Assembly (NCBI GenBank): GCA_963576475.1
Contig: OY754980.1
Span: 28,261,486-28,325,485 of the forward strand
From: Molanna angustata
Taxonomy: Eukaryota; Arthropoda; Insecta; Trichoptera; Molannidae
Direction of reading: 5' to 3'
DNA: 64,000 nt
Of the stretch, positions 43,495-57,438 are shown one piece after another. The notes beneath the pieces are model-generated. The model made no database searches, was not told the DNA's origin, and worked only from the letters and a program-made list of their open reading frames with translations. Numbering within the stretch: position 1 is the stretch's first letter; each line of letters opens with the position of its first letter. The position numbers and the translations under genes are program-made.

Positions 43495-44258
43495 TGTTAT
43501 GAATCAAAATTAGAATATTAAACTTCGCAGTAGGAACCCAAGTAGTATAAAATAATTTTAATATAGATACCTTTATTCAAATAATTTGAATAAAGAAGTA
43601 AATTTAATAAATCATAAATAAACAAAAGTTTTTCCAATGAAGAAAATTCTGACAGGATGGTGGCTTTTTTTTTTCTTGTGGTGGGAGCTGTCAGATTCGA
43701 AGTGAAAAATATGTATTTTTCCTGTTTTATAGAAATTGTTATATAAAAGTAAGCGTATAAAAATAGCGCAACTTTATAAGTGTCTGGACGATTGAAGACT
43801 GATGTAGGTCTTTTCTTTTTTCTTCGTTTTGCCTTATTGGCCAATGGCACTCGTATGTATTTGTGGGAATCGCCGAGTGACCGAAGTTGTTGCTGGTAAT
43901 CCTAGCCAGCCTGACGAGACTTGGTGAGTCGAAATGTCAAAGACACACTATATGTATGGAAATTGTTATAAGATACTTTTTGTGATAAAATTGTGTGATT
44001 TTGAACATTTGTAAAAAGACAGAATTAAATTGAAATTACTATTTGCAATTGTTTGATTGTGCAATGATACCTTCTGATATTTGAATAAAGAATAATTAAT
44101 ATGGGCACGGCATGACGGAGGGATACAAGGACATCACGGCCTACTAATCAATTAACAAATTATTTAAATTCCCTGAAGGGCTTGGGTTCAGACCAGAGAA
44201 CCCACCCGATATCTGTGCCAAAGACTTTTCATATTTATGTGCAAGTCGGCCTATAACA
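43495..44258 (+). repeat. 3' LTR (764 bp)
   Basis: No difference from the 5' LTR was found on reading both. Contains the same AATAAA at 44084-44089. Followed by the CTAC duplication at 44259. Confidence 0.95.
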
Positions 44259-44424
44259 CTACCTACACTCTCACTGTGCAGTAAACAAAAACAAAACATC
44301 ATACAAAATTAGTACCTACCTACTAGATATAAAAAAATTAAGGACATACAAAAATTGCAATGGAAATCGTTGTAATTGTACCTAATTAACGAATGCATAT
44401 GTAATAGCTATATCATAGCTATAT

Positions 44425-44835
44425 ATCATCATCAGGGCTCTGATATTCTCGATGTTCCTGTATGGTGTGGAAACATGGACACTTAGGGAGTCAGAGCGAA
44501 AGAGGATCGATGCTTTGGAAATGTGGTGCTAGAGGCTTATGTTGCGCATCCCATGGACAGCCAGAAGAATGAATGTGTCAATTCTAGACGAGCTGAAGAT
44601 CGAGGATCGTCTATCGACGATATGTTATAGACGTACCTATCCTTCAATTATTTGAACACATTGCCAGAAGGGAACTGCAGACTGCCTCGAGAAGTTTGTT
44701 GTGATGGGCAGATGGAGTGATTTGGTTAAGGGGTCTTCGGTGACTGATGGTGCTCTGCGTTCAGCCCAAAACAGATTGGCATGGAGGCGGGCCATACGTG
44801 TAGCGACGGACTACAGCCGCTATCCTCAGTCATGA
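44425..44835 (+). pseudogene. LINE reverse transcriptase C-terminal fragment
   Basis: Broken frames read IIRALIFSMFLYGVETWTLR, then MLRIPWTARRMNVSILDELK and IDRLST-like sequence, the post-RT domain of RTE/CR1-type LINEs (LYGxETWTL, RIPWTxRRTN). Later parts (GRWSDLVKG, ALRSAQNRLAWRR) include the Trp motif. Several stops. Confidence 0.8.
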
Positions 44836-45499
44836 GGAAAAGGACGAATATATAATAGCTATAGCTAGGTACCTATACATACTAACTAAATATTAAAACG
44901 CTGTTCATTTTATTGTATTTATCTATTCCATGAAATTAATTATTAAGTATATGACTTGTAAGATGTCTTAAAAGATAAACGTCTTTTTACTCAAAAATAA
45001 TAACCGAAAACGGTTTAATAACGTATTTTTTATGATATTCGTAATGAAATTCTTTTCTGTATAAATCATTGATGACACGTCATTAACCTCTCGCACGAAT
45101 GTTCTATGATACCTATTATACAAAATGAAGTCATCTCTATTCAAAGACTATTTTCAAAACATGATTCCGCTCATCTTTCATCAGTAGGTACCTACATACA
45201 TATGTGTAAAATAGGTGTTGAATATTATAGTTGGTATTACAAACCACTTATAAAAATAAATATATGTGCCTAAATGAAATCAAATATCATGGAATTTTGG
45301 TATACAAACAATACACCGTCTCCTTATACAACATACTTTACCATGGTGGCCGTTAATTCTACAAGGCATTTTTAAAAATAAAATGAGTGGGATTTGGCCA
45401 ACGCTGAATGGCTGAATTCTCGACTACATAAATAATAATTAGTGTAATTGCGATTCAGAAATTAAATCAATATGAATATACCTATACTTAATCAAAATG

Positions 45500-46060
45500 A
45501 AAACAGTGAATGGAGCACTTAGACCAGTTATGAATCAATGATCGCAACATATCAAAGGATGCTATTTTATTGTCAATCTTGACGTATGCAAGTGAAACCT
45601 GATGGACATGGCAGAAGTCGCACTAAAGCATAATAAATGCAGTTGAAATGAGATCGCTAAGAATAATCTTTAATAGAACGATGTATGACAGGGTAAGAAA
45701 TGAGGACGTAAGGAAAGAGTGTATGATGAAGCAATATGTTAATAATAGAATGAAAGTGAACACATGGCGATGGTTTGGCCACATGGGGAGAATTAATGAG
45801 AAACGCCTGAAAAAGAAAATATACACTGCATACAGACAGGAATGGAATGAGAGGTAGGGGCCGCCCAAGAAAAGGATGGCACGTCCATGTGAACGGTATT
45901 TGAAATATGAAAATGGTAGAAGCGTGAACAACAGACGAACATGAATAAGACGATGTATGAATGTTGACGAGGCGATGAATGTGTGCCAAGATAGAAATAT
46001 GTCGCGTTTGGTTCTCTCTGCCTACCCCGTAAGGGATATGGCGTGATGGTATGTATGCAC
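45500..46060 (+). pseudogene. LINE reverse transcriptase C-terminus plus 3' tail
   Basis: The clearest frame (45648-45857) reads MRSLRIIFNRTMYDRVRNED, then WRWFGHMGRINEKRLKK and a stop, followed by GRGRPRKGWHV in another frame. This is the typical LYGxExW ... WFGHxxRM ... GRPRxxW end. The tail (GCGTTTGGTTCTCTCTGCCT, GGGATATGGCGTGATGGTAT, GTATGTA) is shared with three other tail fragments in the window. Confidence 0.8.
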
Positions 46061-48519
<2,459 letters not shown>

Positions 48520-48600
48520 CTATTTATTAAAGCGCCCTTGGAGTGATCTTGTATCACTAAACGGCGCTTTATAAATTCTAATTATTATTATTATTATCTC
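48520..48600 (+). mobile_element. LINE 3' terminus: hairpin plus (ATT)n tail
   Basis: AAAGCGCC pairs with GGCGCTTT, and inside it AGTGAT with ATCACT. Then ATAAATTCTAATTATTATTA, an (ATT)n run. Such a terminal hairpin with a short repeat tail is typical of lepidopteran LINE 3' ends. Confidence 0.6.
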
Positions 48601-48879
48601 CATACAAATAATTGAAATTTTGACTGATGATGACACACCTTTCCGTGTGTATCAAATGGGGCCGTTAATATTCTCAGATAATTAAGCACTTTTTATTTAT
48701 TCCATTGTAAAATTATTTAGAAAACGACTGGTTTCTTACAGTAAATTTTCAATAAAATTGTTAAAAAGTATATATAATTTAATATACCTACATTAAAATG
48801 TAATGAGAGCAAGTACTTTTGGTTGAAAAACAAAATTTGTAAATGGTATTTATAATAATTAAAATGACACCACATTAGT

Positions 48880-49655
48880 ATTATACTAAGAAATAAAACA
48901 GACGACATCCTGTTACTTGCAGATAATATAAAAAGACCTTCAAAAATTATTAGTAAAATCAATTCCACTGGGGAGCATTTTGGACTTACATTAAATATTA
49001 AGAAAACCAAAAAGATGATTTTTAGCCGAGATAGCCATCTAAATACAAAACTTCAACTTAAGGGAAAAACAATACAAGTACGTACTTGGGAAGTATAATT
49101 ACCGAGAATCTAGACCCTGACACTGAAGTAAAATCGGTACAGAATAGAAGCGGCCCGATCGACATTTGTCAAAATGAAAAGTCTCCTCCTCGACAACATT
49201 TAAAACTTAAAGCTGAGACAAAGAATGGTCAGTGCTGTTTTATGGGGTGAAGGCGTGGACTCTCAATGTTAATATTATAAATCCCCTTGAAGCATTTAAA
49301 TGTGGATCCACCGCAGAATGCTGAGAAAACCAGGGACTGACATGGTCACTGGTCAATACCTAACACTGAGGTATTACGTAGAGCCAACACCCCAACACCA
49401 ACAGAGAACTAACTATTCACCAATGTTAAGCTCCGTAAAGTGTCGTACTTCGGCCATATTATGAATGGTGAAAAATATACCATCCTTAAGCTTGCCATTA
49501 AGGGGAAGATCGAGTGTCATAGAGGGGTCGGAAGAAAGCAGCTTTCCTGGCTAACCTGGCTTCGAAACATCTGAACTGTAGAGGAACTGTTTCGCACTGT
49601 CCAGGACAGGGAGGCTTTCTCTATGGTGGTCGTCAACGTCGGGGGGACCTGACAT
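48880..49655 (+). pseudogene. LINE RT fragment from the catalytic DD to the C-terminus, broken
   Basis: Reads TDDILLLADNIKRPSKIISK, then HFGLTLNIKKTKKMIFSRDS, an ITENLDPDTEVKS-type block, RIEAARSTFVKMKSLLL and MVSAVLWGEGVDSQC, with stops and frameshifts. It continues into the segment homologous to 7650-8063 (HRRMLRKPGTDMVT, KGKIECHRGVGRKQLSWL). YADD/FADD is replaced by TDD, so it is inactive. Fits the craniofacial-development-protein-2-like (RTE/Proto) group, inferred. Confidence 0.85.
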
Positions 49656-50821
49656 GATACCAGAAGAATATGAAATAATGCTTATTGATAAGTTGCCCAT
49701 ATTTTTGTCAGAGGCATTCCATTATAGCACATTATTATGACTTCAGATCCCGTGATGGAAAAATGAGGTCCCCACCAAAAATTTAAATATTATAAAGTGC
49801 TGAATGTATCCTTATCCGTTTATTATTCAGTTCCTTATTTGCTCCGTTCAAACAGCTCATAAAATGCACTCCAACAACCAGCTGAGGTACCTTCCTATGT
49901 ACACTGAGGGGGTAGGAGGTGAGGGGATAAGGGTAAAATGAGATTTTAAATTATGTGCGAAGATTTGTATCACCGCCCTCCATATTGCCCCAAATCCCTC
50001 CGTTTTAGGCTTAAGGGTGAGAATATATTTTTATATCGGAGGCCGGATATTCAATACTGATTGCCTTTCAACAGATATATATGTGCTCGAGCAATTAGAG
50101 GCCGATGTTGACGTAGGATCGTGTTTTGTAATCTTCTGGAGTCGGTTTCTCAATGTTGAGGACTGTGAACGTCGTGCAAAGCCGTTTGCGATAAGTCAAA
50201 TGATAACACTTTGATAGCTATATTTTTTTACAAATCACCTACAAGTATATTATGTATGTAGGAGATTATGTATGATCTTCAATTTATCAGACTTAATAAT
50301 AACAATTTTTATTTCTGAAATAGGTATTTTTATGAGATGCATTTAGCTCCAAAACTGGTAACAAAAAATGTAATTATTAAATCAGTATTTTAATTTGATG
50401 CAATCAATTAAATTTAAAATATCTAAATTATTGATGTGCATAACTTTTATAAAAATATTTATTTTTCATACAGGAACAACCTTAATGGGGTATTTGCATT
50501 AAACATATTGATAGGTAGGTGTACCTACGTATGAATTATAAATTATAATATTGGCACAACAAGAACAAAAATAAGTGTAAAGACATTAATAACATAAACA
50601 AAACAAAAAGTAGTAGGTAATATAAAATAAACTATTAATTAAAAAAGAAAAAAAAAGAAAAGTTACAATGATAAAAAAAATAAGCAAATAAATAAACTTT
50701 AAAAAAAGAAGATGAAAAAAAATAGCAGAATTATTCTCAAAAGCTTTTAAAACCATCTAATATAGTGTGAACATTAAAAATATCAACAGCGCTATACTGA
50801 TATTGAAGGCGGTGTATTCTA
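49656..50821. other. Unassigned; unique GC-richer segment then A-rich DNA
   Basis: 49860-50215 is repeat-free and GC-richer (CTGAGGGGGTAGGAGGTGAG, CGGAGGCCGGATATTCAATA, GAGGCCGATGTTGACGTAGG) with one 65-codon plus frame (50017-50214) of no known domain. It may be a regulatory element of the surrounding homeobox gene. From 50550 on it becomes A-rich. Confidence 0.35.
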
Positions 50822-51003
50822 TTTTTTTTATAAATAATGAATATGTCCTTGTTAAACAAGTACATATACATCTTCCTACGTTCCCTAAAATAAACAAATA
50901 AATGCTTGTGCTATAGGTGAACGAAATCGGTCGAGGCAGGATTCGAACTCGCGACCACTGGATTACTAGCCCAGCGCGCTAACCGCTCTGCCATCGACCC
51001 ATC
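50822..51003 (-). mobile_element. SINE family A, full-length copy
   Basis: Minus: GATGGGTCGATGGCAGAGCG head, GCGAGTTCGAATCCTGCCTC B box, body and AACAAGGACATATTCATT tail with A-run. Best preserved copy in the window. Confidence 0.88.
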
Positions 51004-51131
51004 CATTATCCAACTGTCGATTTGTTCAGGCGAACTTTGTTCTCTTAACATATCGACAATGTTTCAAGCCAGGATACGTGAGAATTGGGTCTACTTATTT
51101 CACGGCTTTTCCAACTTTGAAGTCAAAAAAC

Positions 51132-51972
51132 ACCAACTTAGAGGCTTCGCAGCATATATGTTCCATATACGGATTTAATCAGAATTCGGAGTAGAACATT
51201 TTTTGTGTCTGTGTGTGTGTCTCATATAACTTTTGATCCGCTCAATTTACAGAGCCCAAAATTTCAGAATTTATAAACAGTTATAAGCCTACAAAACTTT
51301 TATAATCAGAATTGTGAATTTTTGTTTCAGTCAGGGGTTATCAACTTTTGAAATTTTGGTTTATTTATCCATATATCTCAGAAAACGTTAAAGCTAGAAC
51401 GCTGAAAATTGGTATAAACATAGACAAATACAAAATATCAAATTAATTTTTCAAAAAATTCCAGGGTTTCTCAAACATTTTTTATTAAGAAAAATATTTT
51501 TTTTATGATAAATTTATGAGTTTAACTGCTTATATTTCCATTTTTTTTTAATATCGAAAAAAGCCGAAACACCCCAACTAGATAATTTAATTTTCTATAA
51601 AAAATATTAGCATTCTATTAGCACATCTCAATTTTTTTTTAACAATTTTTATAAAATTGAATTTAGTGACGACATTGCTTCATACAATTTGTATGGCAGT
51701 CGTCTACACACAATATCTAAGAAGACTTAATAGTTTGATACAAATCTCCAAACATACATACTAACCATCATGCTGTTTTCATATTCTTCGTAGGATCAAA
51801 GGACTGACGTCCATACTATCCTCTCTTGACATACATACCTAGGTACATGTGTTTTATTGAAAACCAAATATCTTAATAATTTGTATTTATGGATTTATAG
51901 TTTGGTACTTATTCTTCAACTATACATACTATCGCTATCGACAGTTGGATCTCATGTGTTACATGCAACTAG
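51132..51972 (+). mobile_element. Repeat K, copy 1 (Helitron-like candidate, GT microsatellite version)
   Basis: Shared with 61094-62146 from ACCAACTTAGAGGCTTCGCA to CATGTGTTACATGCAACTAG, followed by T in both. The CTAG-T end with a short hairpin (CATGT/ACATG) a few bases upstream resembles Helitron 3' termini, but no 5' TC end or Rep/helicase is seen. A GTGTCTGTGTGTGTGT tract at 51210 takes the place of the (AT)n of copy 2. Confidence 0.65.
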
Positions 51973-52266
51973 TGATAAAAAGCCGTCAAAGTAGGTACAA
52001 TATATTTTTTTATATTATATTAATTAATAAATTGTAATTATAAAGTTTAAATCCAATTTTTATTCTTTTTTTATTTATTTATTTTTTAATACAAAATAAT
52101 TACAAGTACATTTTCCCGTCAAACTGTAAAACAAGTTTTTGGCAGAGTGTGTCATATCTGCTTTGCACGTAGATATAGTATTAAACATAGTACCTACCTA
52201 GGTAAGAAAAAGCGTGATTTTTTTTAATATTATTACGGAAGAATAATGATCATTTCTTTTATTTAC

Positions 52267-52420
52267 GCCCCCCTAGACATTGTGTCATTTAGCTCAAGAA
52301 AAGAAACAAGAAAAGATAACTCAATGTATGGAAGTGACAGTTGCCAGTCACGTGACAACTGTCACTTCCATTCATTGAGTTATCCTTTCTTGAGCTAAAT
52401 GATACCTTGTTTAGGGGTGC
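52267..52420. mobile_element. Foldback element, 154 bp
   Basis: CCCCCCTAGACATTGTGTCA...TTAGCTCAAG on the left mirrors CTTGAGCTAA...ACCTTGTTTAGGGGTGC on the right. The inner arms GATAACTCAATGTATGGAAG / CTTCCATTCATTGAGTTATC meet around CAGTCACGTGAC. Part of the arm is also found next to the G dimer at 19684-19719. Confidence 0.75.
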
Positions 52421-52485
52421 AGGACGTTTTAATATATCAATTTTCATCATTTAAGACTGTTATCTTTGAAAGCTAGAAGTAGGTA

Positions 52486-52674
52486 CTAAGGCTGGGTTGT
52501 TTCAACTAAATTACCTATTAGTAATATATTTCATAAAATTGTTCAAAGTTGTGCGTTTGACGGTATTAGATTTCAATGAAACAACCAAAAGTTTTGAACA
52601 ATTTTATGAAATCAAAGTATTTTAATTATACTATTGATACTTTTGTTCGAGAAACACAGCCTAAGAGTTCATTA
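52486..52674 (+). mobile_element. MITE family G, single unit
   Basis: AAGGCTGGGTTGTTTCAACT to CGAGAAACACAGCCTAAG (189 bp) with internal inverted blocks CATAAAATTGTTCAAAGTTG and AACAATTTTATGAAATCAAA. It is the monomer of the dimer at 19744-20127. Confidence 0.75.
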
Positions 52675-53130
52675 TATTTAATTCATTCTACATAACTTCA
52701 ACGCCCATGTGAGGATTTACAAAAATTTACTAAACCAGAAAAAAAACAAACATGTGCATTAATTACTAAAATCATATAAAAAAAATAAAATAAAAAATAT
52801 TAAATTAATAATAGGGAAAAAAATACTAAAAATAATCATAACGAAATTAAAAAAAAACAATAAAGAAATTAAAAATAAAATAAGATTCTCAGAACAAAAA
52901 TTAAAAACAATCGGTAAAAAATATTTTATCTAATCGCTGTTGCTTTTACAGATTTAAAGAATAATGCTTGGCAGTCACTGCCTTGATTGTGAAGAATGAA
53001 ATGTGTCAAATATTTTTTCTTCGACTGGCAACAATCGAAAATTTTTAATTGAAATTGAAAATCTGTAACCGCGATTGACCCACCCCTAAAGCAAGTAGGT
53101 TAGGTACCTAGATAATGCAAGCTCAGCGTG
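52675..53130. other. Unassigned A-rich stretch
   Basis: 52730-52920 is a run of A-rich, simple sequence. No gene. Confidence 0.4.
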
Positions 53131-53400
53131 CATAGTATTGGTATTGACTCAGAAATACAACCCTAATGTTGATGAGCCGGTAGCTGGTTGGTATGTCCTC
53201 TAACAACAGCTTTTATCCGCCTCACTGACTCACGTTTATCTAAAGTGACCCTAATTAGACCTAATAATTAAGTGGATTGTCTTCGCACAATGTATATACG
53301 CGTAAAAGATGAGATGTCACACACGGAATACGGTCCAACTATCAAATTTGACGCCATTTATCCAGTCTGCGCGCTCGATAACTCGAAAAAACCTTAAATA
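53131..53400. promoter_or_regulatory. Unique island with NK2-like and homeodomain-like binding sites
   Basis: Repeat-free by eye and less AT-rich. Contains TTAAGTGG (53268-53275), fitting the TNAAGTG core bound by NK2 homeodomains, with CTAATTAG (53251-53258) and TAAAGTGACC nearby. It lies 5.5 kb upstream of the NK2-class exon relative to the gene's orientation. An autoregulatory role is a hypothesis only. Confidence 0.3.
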
Positions 53401-53696
53401 TTAGTGTATTTTGTTGATAATGTCATATAAAAGTGAAATATAATCATCTGTAGTAGCTGTTAGTTAAATTTAATTTACAATTTATTAAGTAATTCACAGT
53501 ATATTATGTACCTAATTTACTCCTATCCCAACACACAAGTTATTAAACTTTACTTGGACAGTACTTTTGAGAAATACTGTAATAATTTTGATTTTTGTAT
53601 TATTTATCTATGTTAATATTATGTATAACTAATAAAAAAATATGTTTTATGATGGGAACAAAAATTAGTAGAGAAAGGTGAAAATACCTACAATAC

Positions 53697-54076
53697 ACCG
53701 TATTCAGTATCTAACTATTGTAACTAAAATAGGAACGTTCTAAAATTGTACATTTTAGATTTACGGTCTTGATTCAGCGTTATAAAATATCAAATTGGAC
53801 TAAATGGAATAGTAACGTACCTATATTGGCCGGAACGTTCTTAAAAAGTTACTGAATTAGATGTATTTTGAATAATAATGAAAATGATGCAAATTTCATA
53901 ATTATTCATAATACGTCTGATTTAGCAACTTTTTAAGAACTTCCGGCCAAATTAAGTACGTTCCTATTCCATTTAGTCCAAGTTTATATTTTATAACGCT
54001 GAACCAAGACCGTAAATCTAAAAACTACAATTTTAGAACATTCCTAATTTAGTTCCAATAGTTACTGAATACGGGG
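53697..54076. mobile_element. Long foldback MITE, about 380 bp
   Basis: Arms of about 180 bp: ACCGTATTCAGTATCTAACT ... GGACTAAATGGAATAGTAAC ... GGCCGGAACGTTCTTAAAAA on the left pair with TTTTTAAGAACTTCCGGCCA ... TTCCTATTCCATTTAGTCCA ... GTTACTGAATACGGGG on the right. Only one copy in the window. Noncoding. Confidence 0.85.
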
Positions 54077-55379
54077 TAATATCAACCATATAAAAGACGA
54101 TGTATTTGATTAAGAAAATTTGTGAAATTATATAACGTGAGTTATCGCCCTTTTGTGTTTTTGAACATTTTTTTTAAGTATGACGTCGTAGAGATAGCTC
54201 AATGAAATTTACAGGATAAATAGTTGATGAAATTGGAGAATTTTATAAAAAAGTTTGGACGAAATTTTTTATTAAATCGTTCTCAAAATCTTTAAAAATT
54301 TTGAGAAATCTTTACTAATTTTGAGATTCAACATTTTTACATGGCGCGATGGTATTAGATAGGTCCACATTTGTATTTGTGTCTACAAGGTACCTAAGTA
54401 TACAATTTACATAGGTAAATTAAATCTAGCACATATCTCGATAATTCATGTCTCTGTGACCTATGATGTCTTGTTAGACAAGGTTTGTCAAAAGTCCCAC
54501 GGAAAAGTCCTCACTTTGCTAATCTAGTATATTATATGAATACCTATCTATGTTCAGAACAAGCTAAATAGTAAGTAGGTATGTAGGTAGATATGTGTTT
54601 GTAAATCTTAAATGTTGGGTGGAATTATATTATTAATGAAACAAACTTTAGCGTTTAAGACTTGCCTTCCAGAATATATAAATACCCCAGGATTATGAAT
54701 ACATTAGCGGGTCTTGTTTATTGGGAAACATAATCATCCCTTACATCCATTACAGCCATTCACTTCTAAACCCTAACAACAATCAATTGACTCACAAGAA
54801 ATTATAAAGACAATTTAACTATTTCAATTTTGACGCGATCACATAAAAAATATTAATAAATATTCACTTATAGGTAGGTACTTTGTGTACACAGCCAAAC
54901 CATTTTATGCAATAAAAAACCACAAAGAAATAATTAAAAAATAAATATTCTAGAGCTTTCCAAACGTTTTTGTCCCAAAGCTTACACCTATTTTTTTTTT
55001 GGAAATATTACCTGCATAACAATTTTTCATGACAACTAAACATATGTTGTTACTCGTAACCAATTTTATTGTGCACACTGCCAAACCGTAGGTACATTTA
55101 TAATAACCAAATTTTCGTTACAAGTTAGGTACAAAATATTGGTATATAGTCAAACAGTTATCCTATGTTTTCAGACTAGGTACCTTACGGTACCTACTTA
55201 CTCAATTCTTTGAGACAATTTTTGTGAAATAATGTGTGTTTTCCAAGCTACCATCGAGAGCACAGCGGGGGACTACTAAGTATCATGATACTTATCGTTT
55301 CAATATGACATAACGACGAGGATATTTTTTGCAATATTTGCCGTAAAAATCGCATATATTAAAATTGCAAATTATAAAG
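54077..55379. other. Unassigned stretch with a family-H end fragment
   Basis: 54476-54545 carries CAAAAGTCCCACGGAAAAGT and ATCTAGTATATTATATGAAT of MITE family H. 54650-54800 looks unique (AAATACCCCAGGATTATGAA). Otherwise AT-rich. Confidence 0.4.
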
Positions 55380-55625
55380 TTTTTTTGTGAAACGCAGGAG
55401 GTCATGATTTCCCCCGTCGGAATGAGGAATATGCGAGGGGAGTGTTGTGCAAACAGGAGCAGTTCTGGAAGCCGTGTTTGTTCTGCTCTTAAAGCGGGCC
55501 GGTCTGCACTAGTCACCCTTCATCTCCCACCTCACCTCAATCATCCCATCTGCCCTCGACTGTTAGGGGAAATTTGCCCATCAGAGAAAAGCCCCACGCT
55601 TTGCACTCTGGCCACACGTAAAATT
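55380..55625. promoter_or_regulatory. Unique GC-rich island
   Basis: The most GC-rich non-transposon segment of the right half (AGCGGGCCGGTCTGCACTAG, CTCCCACCTCACCTCAATCA, CAGAGAAAAGCCCCACGCTT). Short frames run on both strands (plus 55365-55709, minus 55516-55292) without known domains or good splice context. It could be an enhancer, an alternative first exon/promoter of the homeobox gene, or a noncoding exon; undecided. Confidence 0.35.
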
Positions 55626-55739
55626 TATTTTTTTCACGACTTTAAAAGGATTTTGATTATTATTTCTAATTTATCTAAACTGTCAATTCTTAGTGGAATT
55701 CCATTATAAATTATATTAAATTACTTATAATAAGTAAAA

Positions 55740-57130
55740 TACTAAATTTTTAACTTTTTTCCACTTATAAAAAAATATTCAACAATTAATGACAATTTCA
55801 GACTAAACGTTGATATTAAAAAAATATGATTAAATTTTTTAACAGATTTTTAATTATCTCAATAGAGACGAAGTTGGAATATTTACTGTAGGAGAACCGG
55901 GAAATCAAGGCACCTACAGGGCTTACGACCTGTCATCGGCTGGTTTACGTGATCACTTTATGCGCTTGCGCAACGTTCACCAATTGTGCCTTTTTTTATG
56001 AGGTCCCTATCAATTCAATTTTTGAAAGTTCTATATATTGCAATACTGAAATTCTTTTCGCTTGAGGAAATAAGGGTTGTTACTACAGCCATCTATGTGT
56101 GAAATTATGAACTATGTGTGAAAATATGATAAAATGTTTAGGGAGGTTTAGATAAGATTATGATCGCGGATATAAATATTTAGGATTAAGCGAAGATAAG
56201 AACGTACTAGGAACGTGTCATGTCATGAGTAGCCCCCCTGTTCATGGTATAATTTATTATTAAGTGTCCTCTTAGAGCATTTTGTCGGTGCCAGCATATT
56301 CCAATATTCCTATGTTGTGTAATAAATTGTAGTATTATTGCACTATTACTGTTGCACTAGTCCTCGGATTGTTACACTATTGCATTATTGTTATTCTGTA
56401 CCTATTGGTTATTTTAATTAAAATAAATAAATACAATAAATAATTATACTTAACCATTGACGCGTTTCGCTCCATTTTGTAGATGTTCTTTGAGCGAAAC
56501 GCGTCAGTGGTCAAGTATATTTCAAAGTGGAAAAAAAATAAAATTTAACTTTTTTACTTATTTTGAGAACCTAAATTAATATAATTGTAAAATTATTGGA
56601 AAAAAGTAGGTACCTATATAAAACAATTACTTTGGTAAGTGAATTAGGTAGGTACGTCATATCTGGAAGTTTCTTGAAAATAATTTAAGGAAAATATAAT
56701 ATTTTCTTTAATATGACTAAGAAAAACTTAAAACTGGATTGAAATTGCTCAGATTTTACTCAAATATATTATGTAGGTACCTATATTTTGTAATTCATTT
56801 CAAAAAACTACATAATACTGAGAAAATAAGATTGATTATAGAATCAGTAGGGATTCTCATAAAGTTAATTAAAATAATATCAACATCAGCTCCAGACTCT
56901 AGCAATATTTAAGGTTAAAATTAATTAAATAGTAATATTAATTTCTACAAAAAAATGACAATTTCATACAAAACATTGATCTTACAGATTTTTATGATTA
57001 AATGTAGAGTAAGATTAAGATTAAATTTTGATCAAGCTCTGATTTATATATTTTTAAGATTACGGAAAGATAAGAACGTTTTAAGGACGTGTCATGAAAA
57101 GCCACCAGAATTATATTGAAAAATCGTTAT
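55740..57130. repeat. Diverged direct repeats around an unrelated hairpin
   Basis: Blocks ATGACAATTTCA...AACGTTGAT, AAGATAAGAACGT and ACGTGTCATG occur near 55787, 56195 and 56218 and again near 56953, 57066 and 57088. The segment thus appears twice, heavily diverged. A hairpin (56446-56518) lies between. Confidence 0.45.
56446..56518. repeat. 27-bp-stem hairpin with GACGCGTTTCGCTC
   Basis: ATACTTAACCATTGACGCGT then TTCGCTC (56446-56472) pairs with GAGCGAAACGCGTCAGTGGT then CAAGTAT (56492-56518), with two mismatches. Resembles the core of foldback elements such as 246-458 in layout, not in sequence. Confidence 0.65.
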
Positions 57131-57406
57131 TGTAAAATTCTGTTTATTTAATCATTAGATATTTTTTTCTCGGTGTAACCAAAGCTATAGGTATAATGAT
57201 TGAATATTAATTGTATCCTAATTGTTTTATAAATTTTATAAATTGTGTGCTGTCTTGATTTGATCTGAGACTCGACTGAATAAAGATTAGACTGACGGAT
57301 CATACCTATGCTCTGTCAGTTCAGTATTCCCAAGAGTTACTATAGGTACCTATTTCAGATTATTTGTGTAAATCTAAAGTAATAAAGCAATCAAAATGTT
57401 AGTGTA

Positions 57407-57438
<32 letters not shown>

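Larger units (their letters stand above)
38298..44258 (+). mobile_element. Ty3/gypsy LTR retrotransposon carrying an antisense host STT3B segment
   Basis: Full element of 5961 bp: 5' LTR, tRNA-His-type primer binding site, antisense STT3B 5' fragment, pol frame without gag, A/T-rich 3' region with tandem repeats, polypurine tract, 3' LTR. Target duplication CTAC at 38294-38297 and 44259-44262. The LTRs appear identical by eye, so insertion is recent. The domain order RT, RNase H, integrase puts it in Ty3/gypsy rather than BEL or copia. Without gag or active protease it must have been packaged in trans by a complete relative, or the rearrangement arose in the replication cycle that produced this insertion. 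Confidence 0.93.

Noticed and set aside
38298..44258. BEL/Pao or endogenous retrovirus identity
   Set aside because: RNase H-integrase order, the D-x59-D-x35-E integrase core and pol similarity fit Ty3/gypsy. No env frame exists between pol and the 3' LTR.
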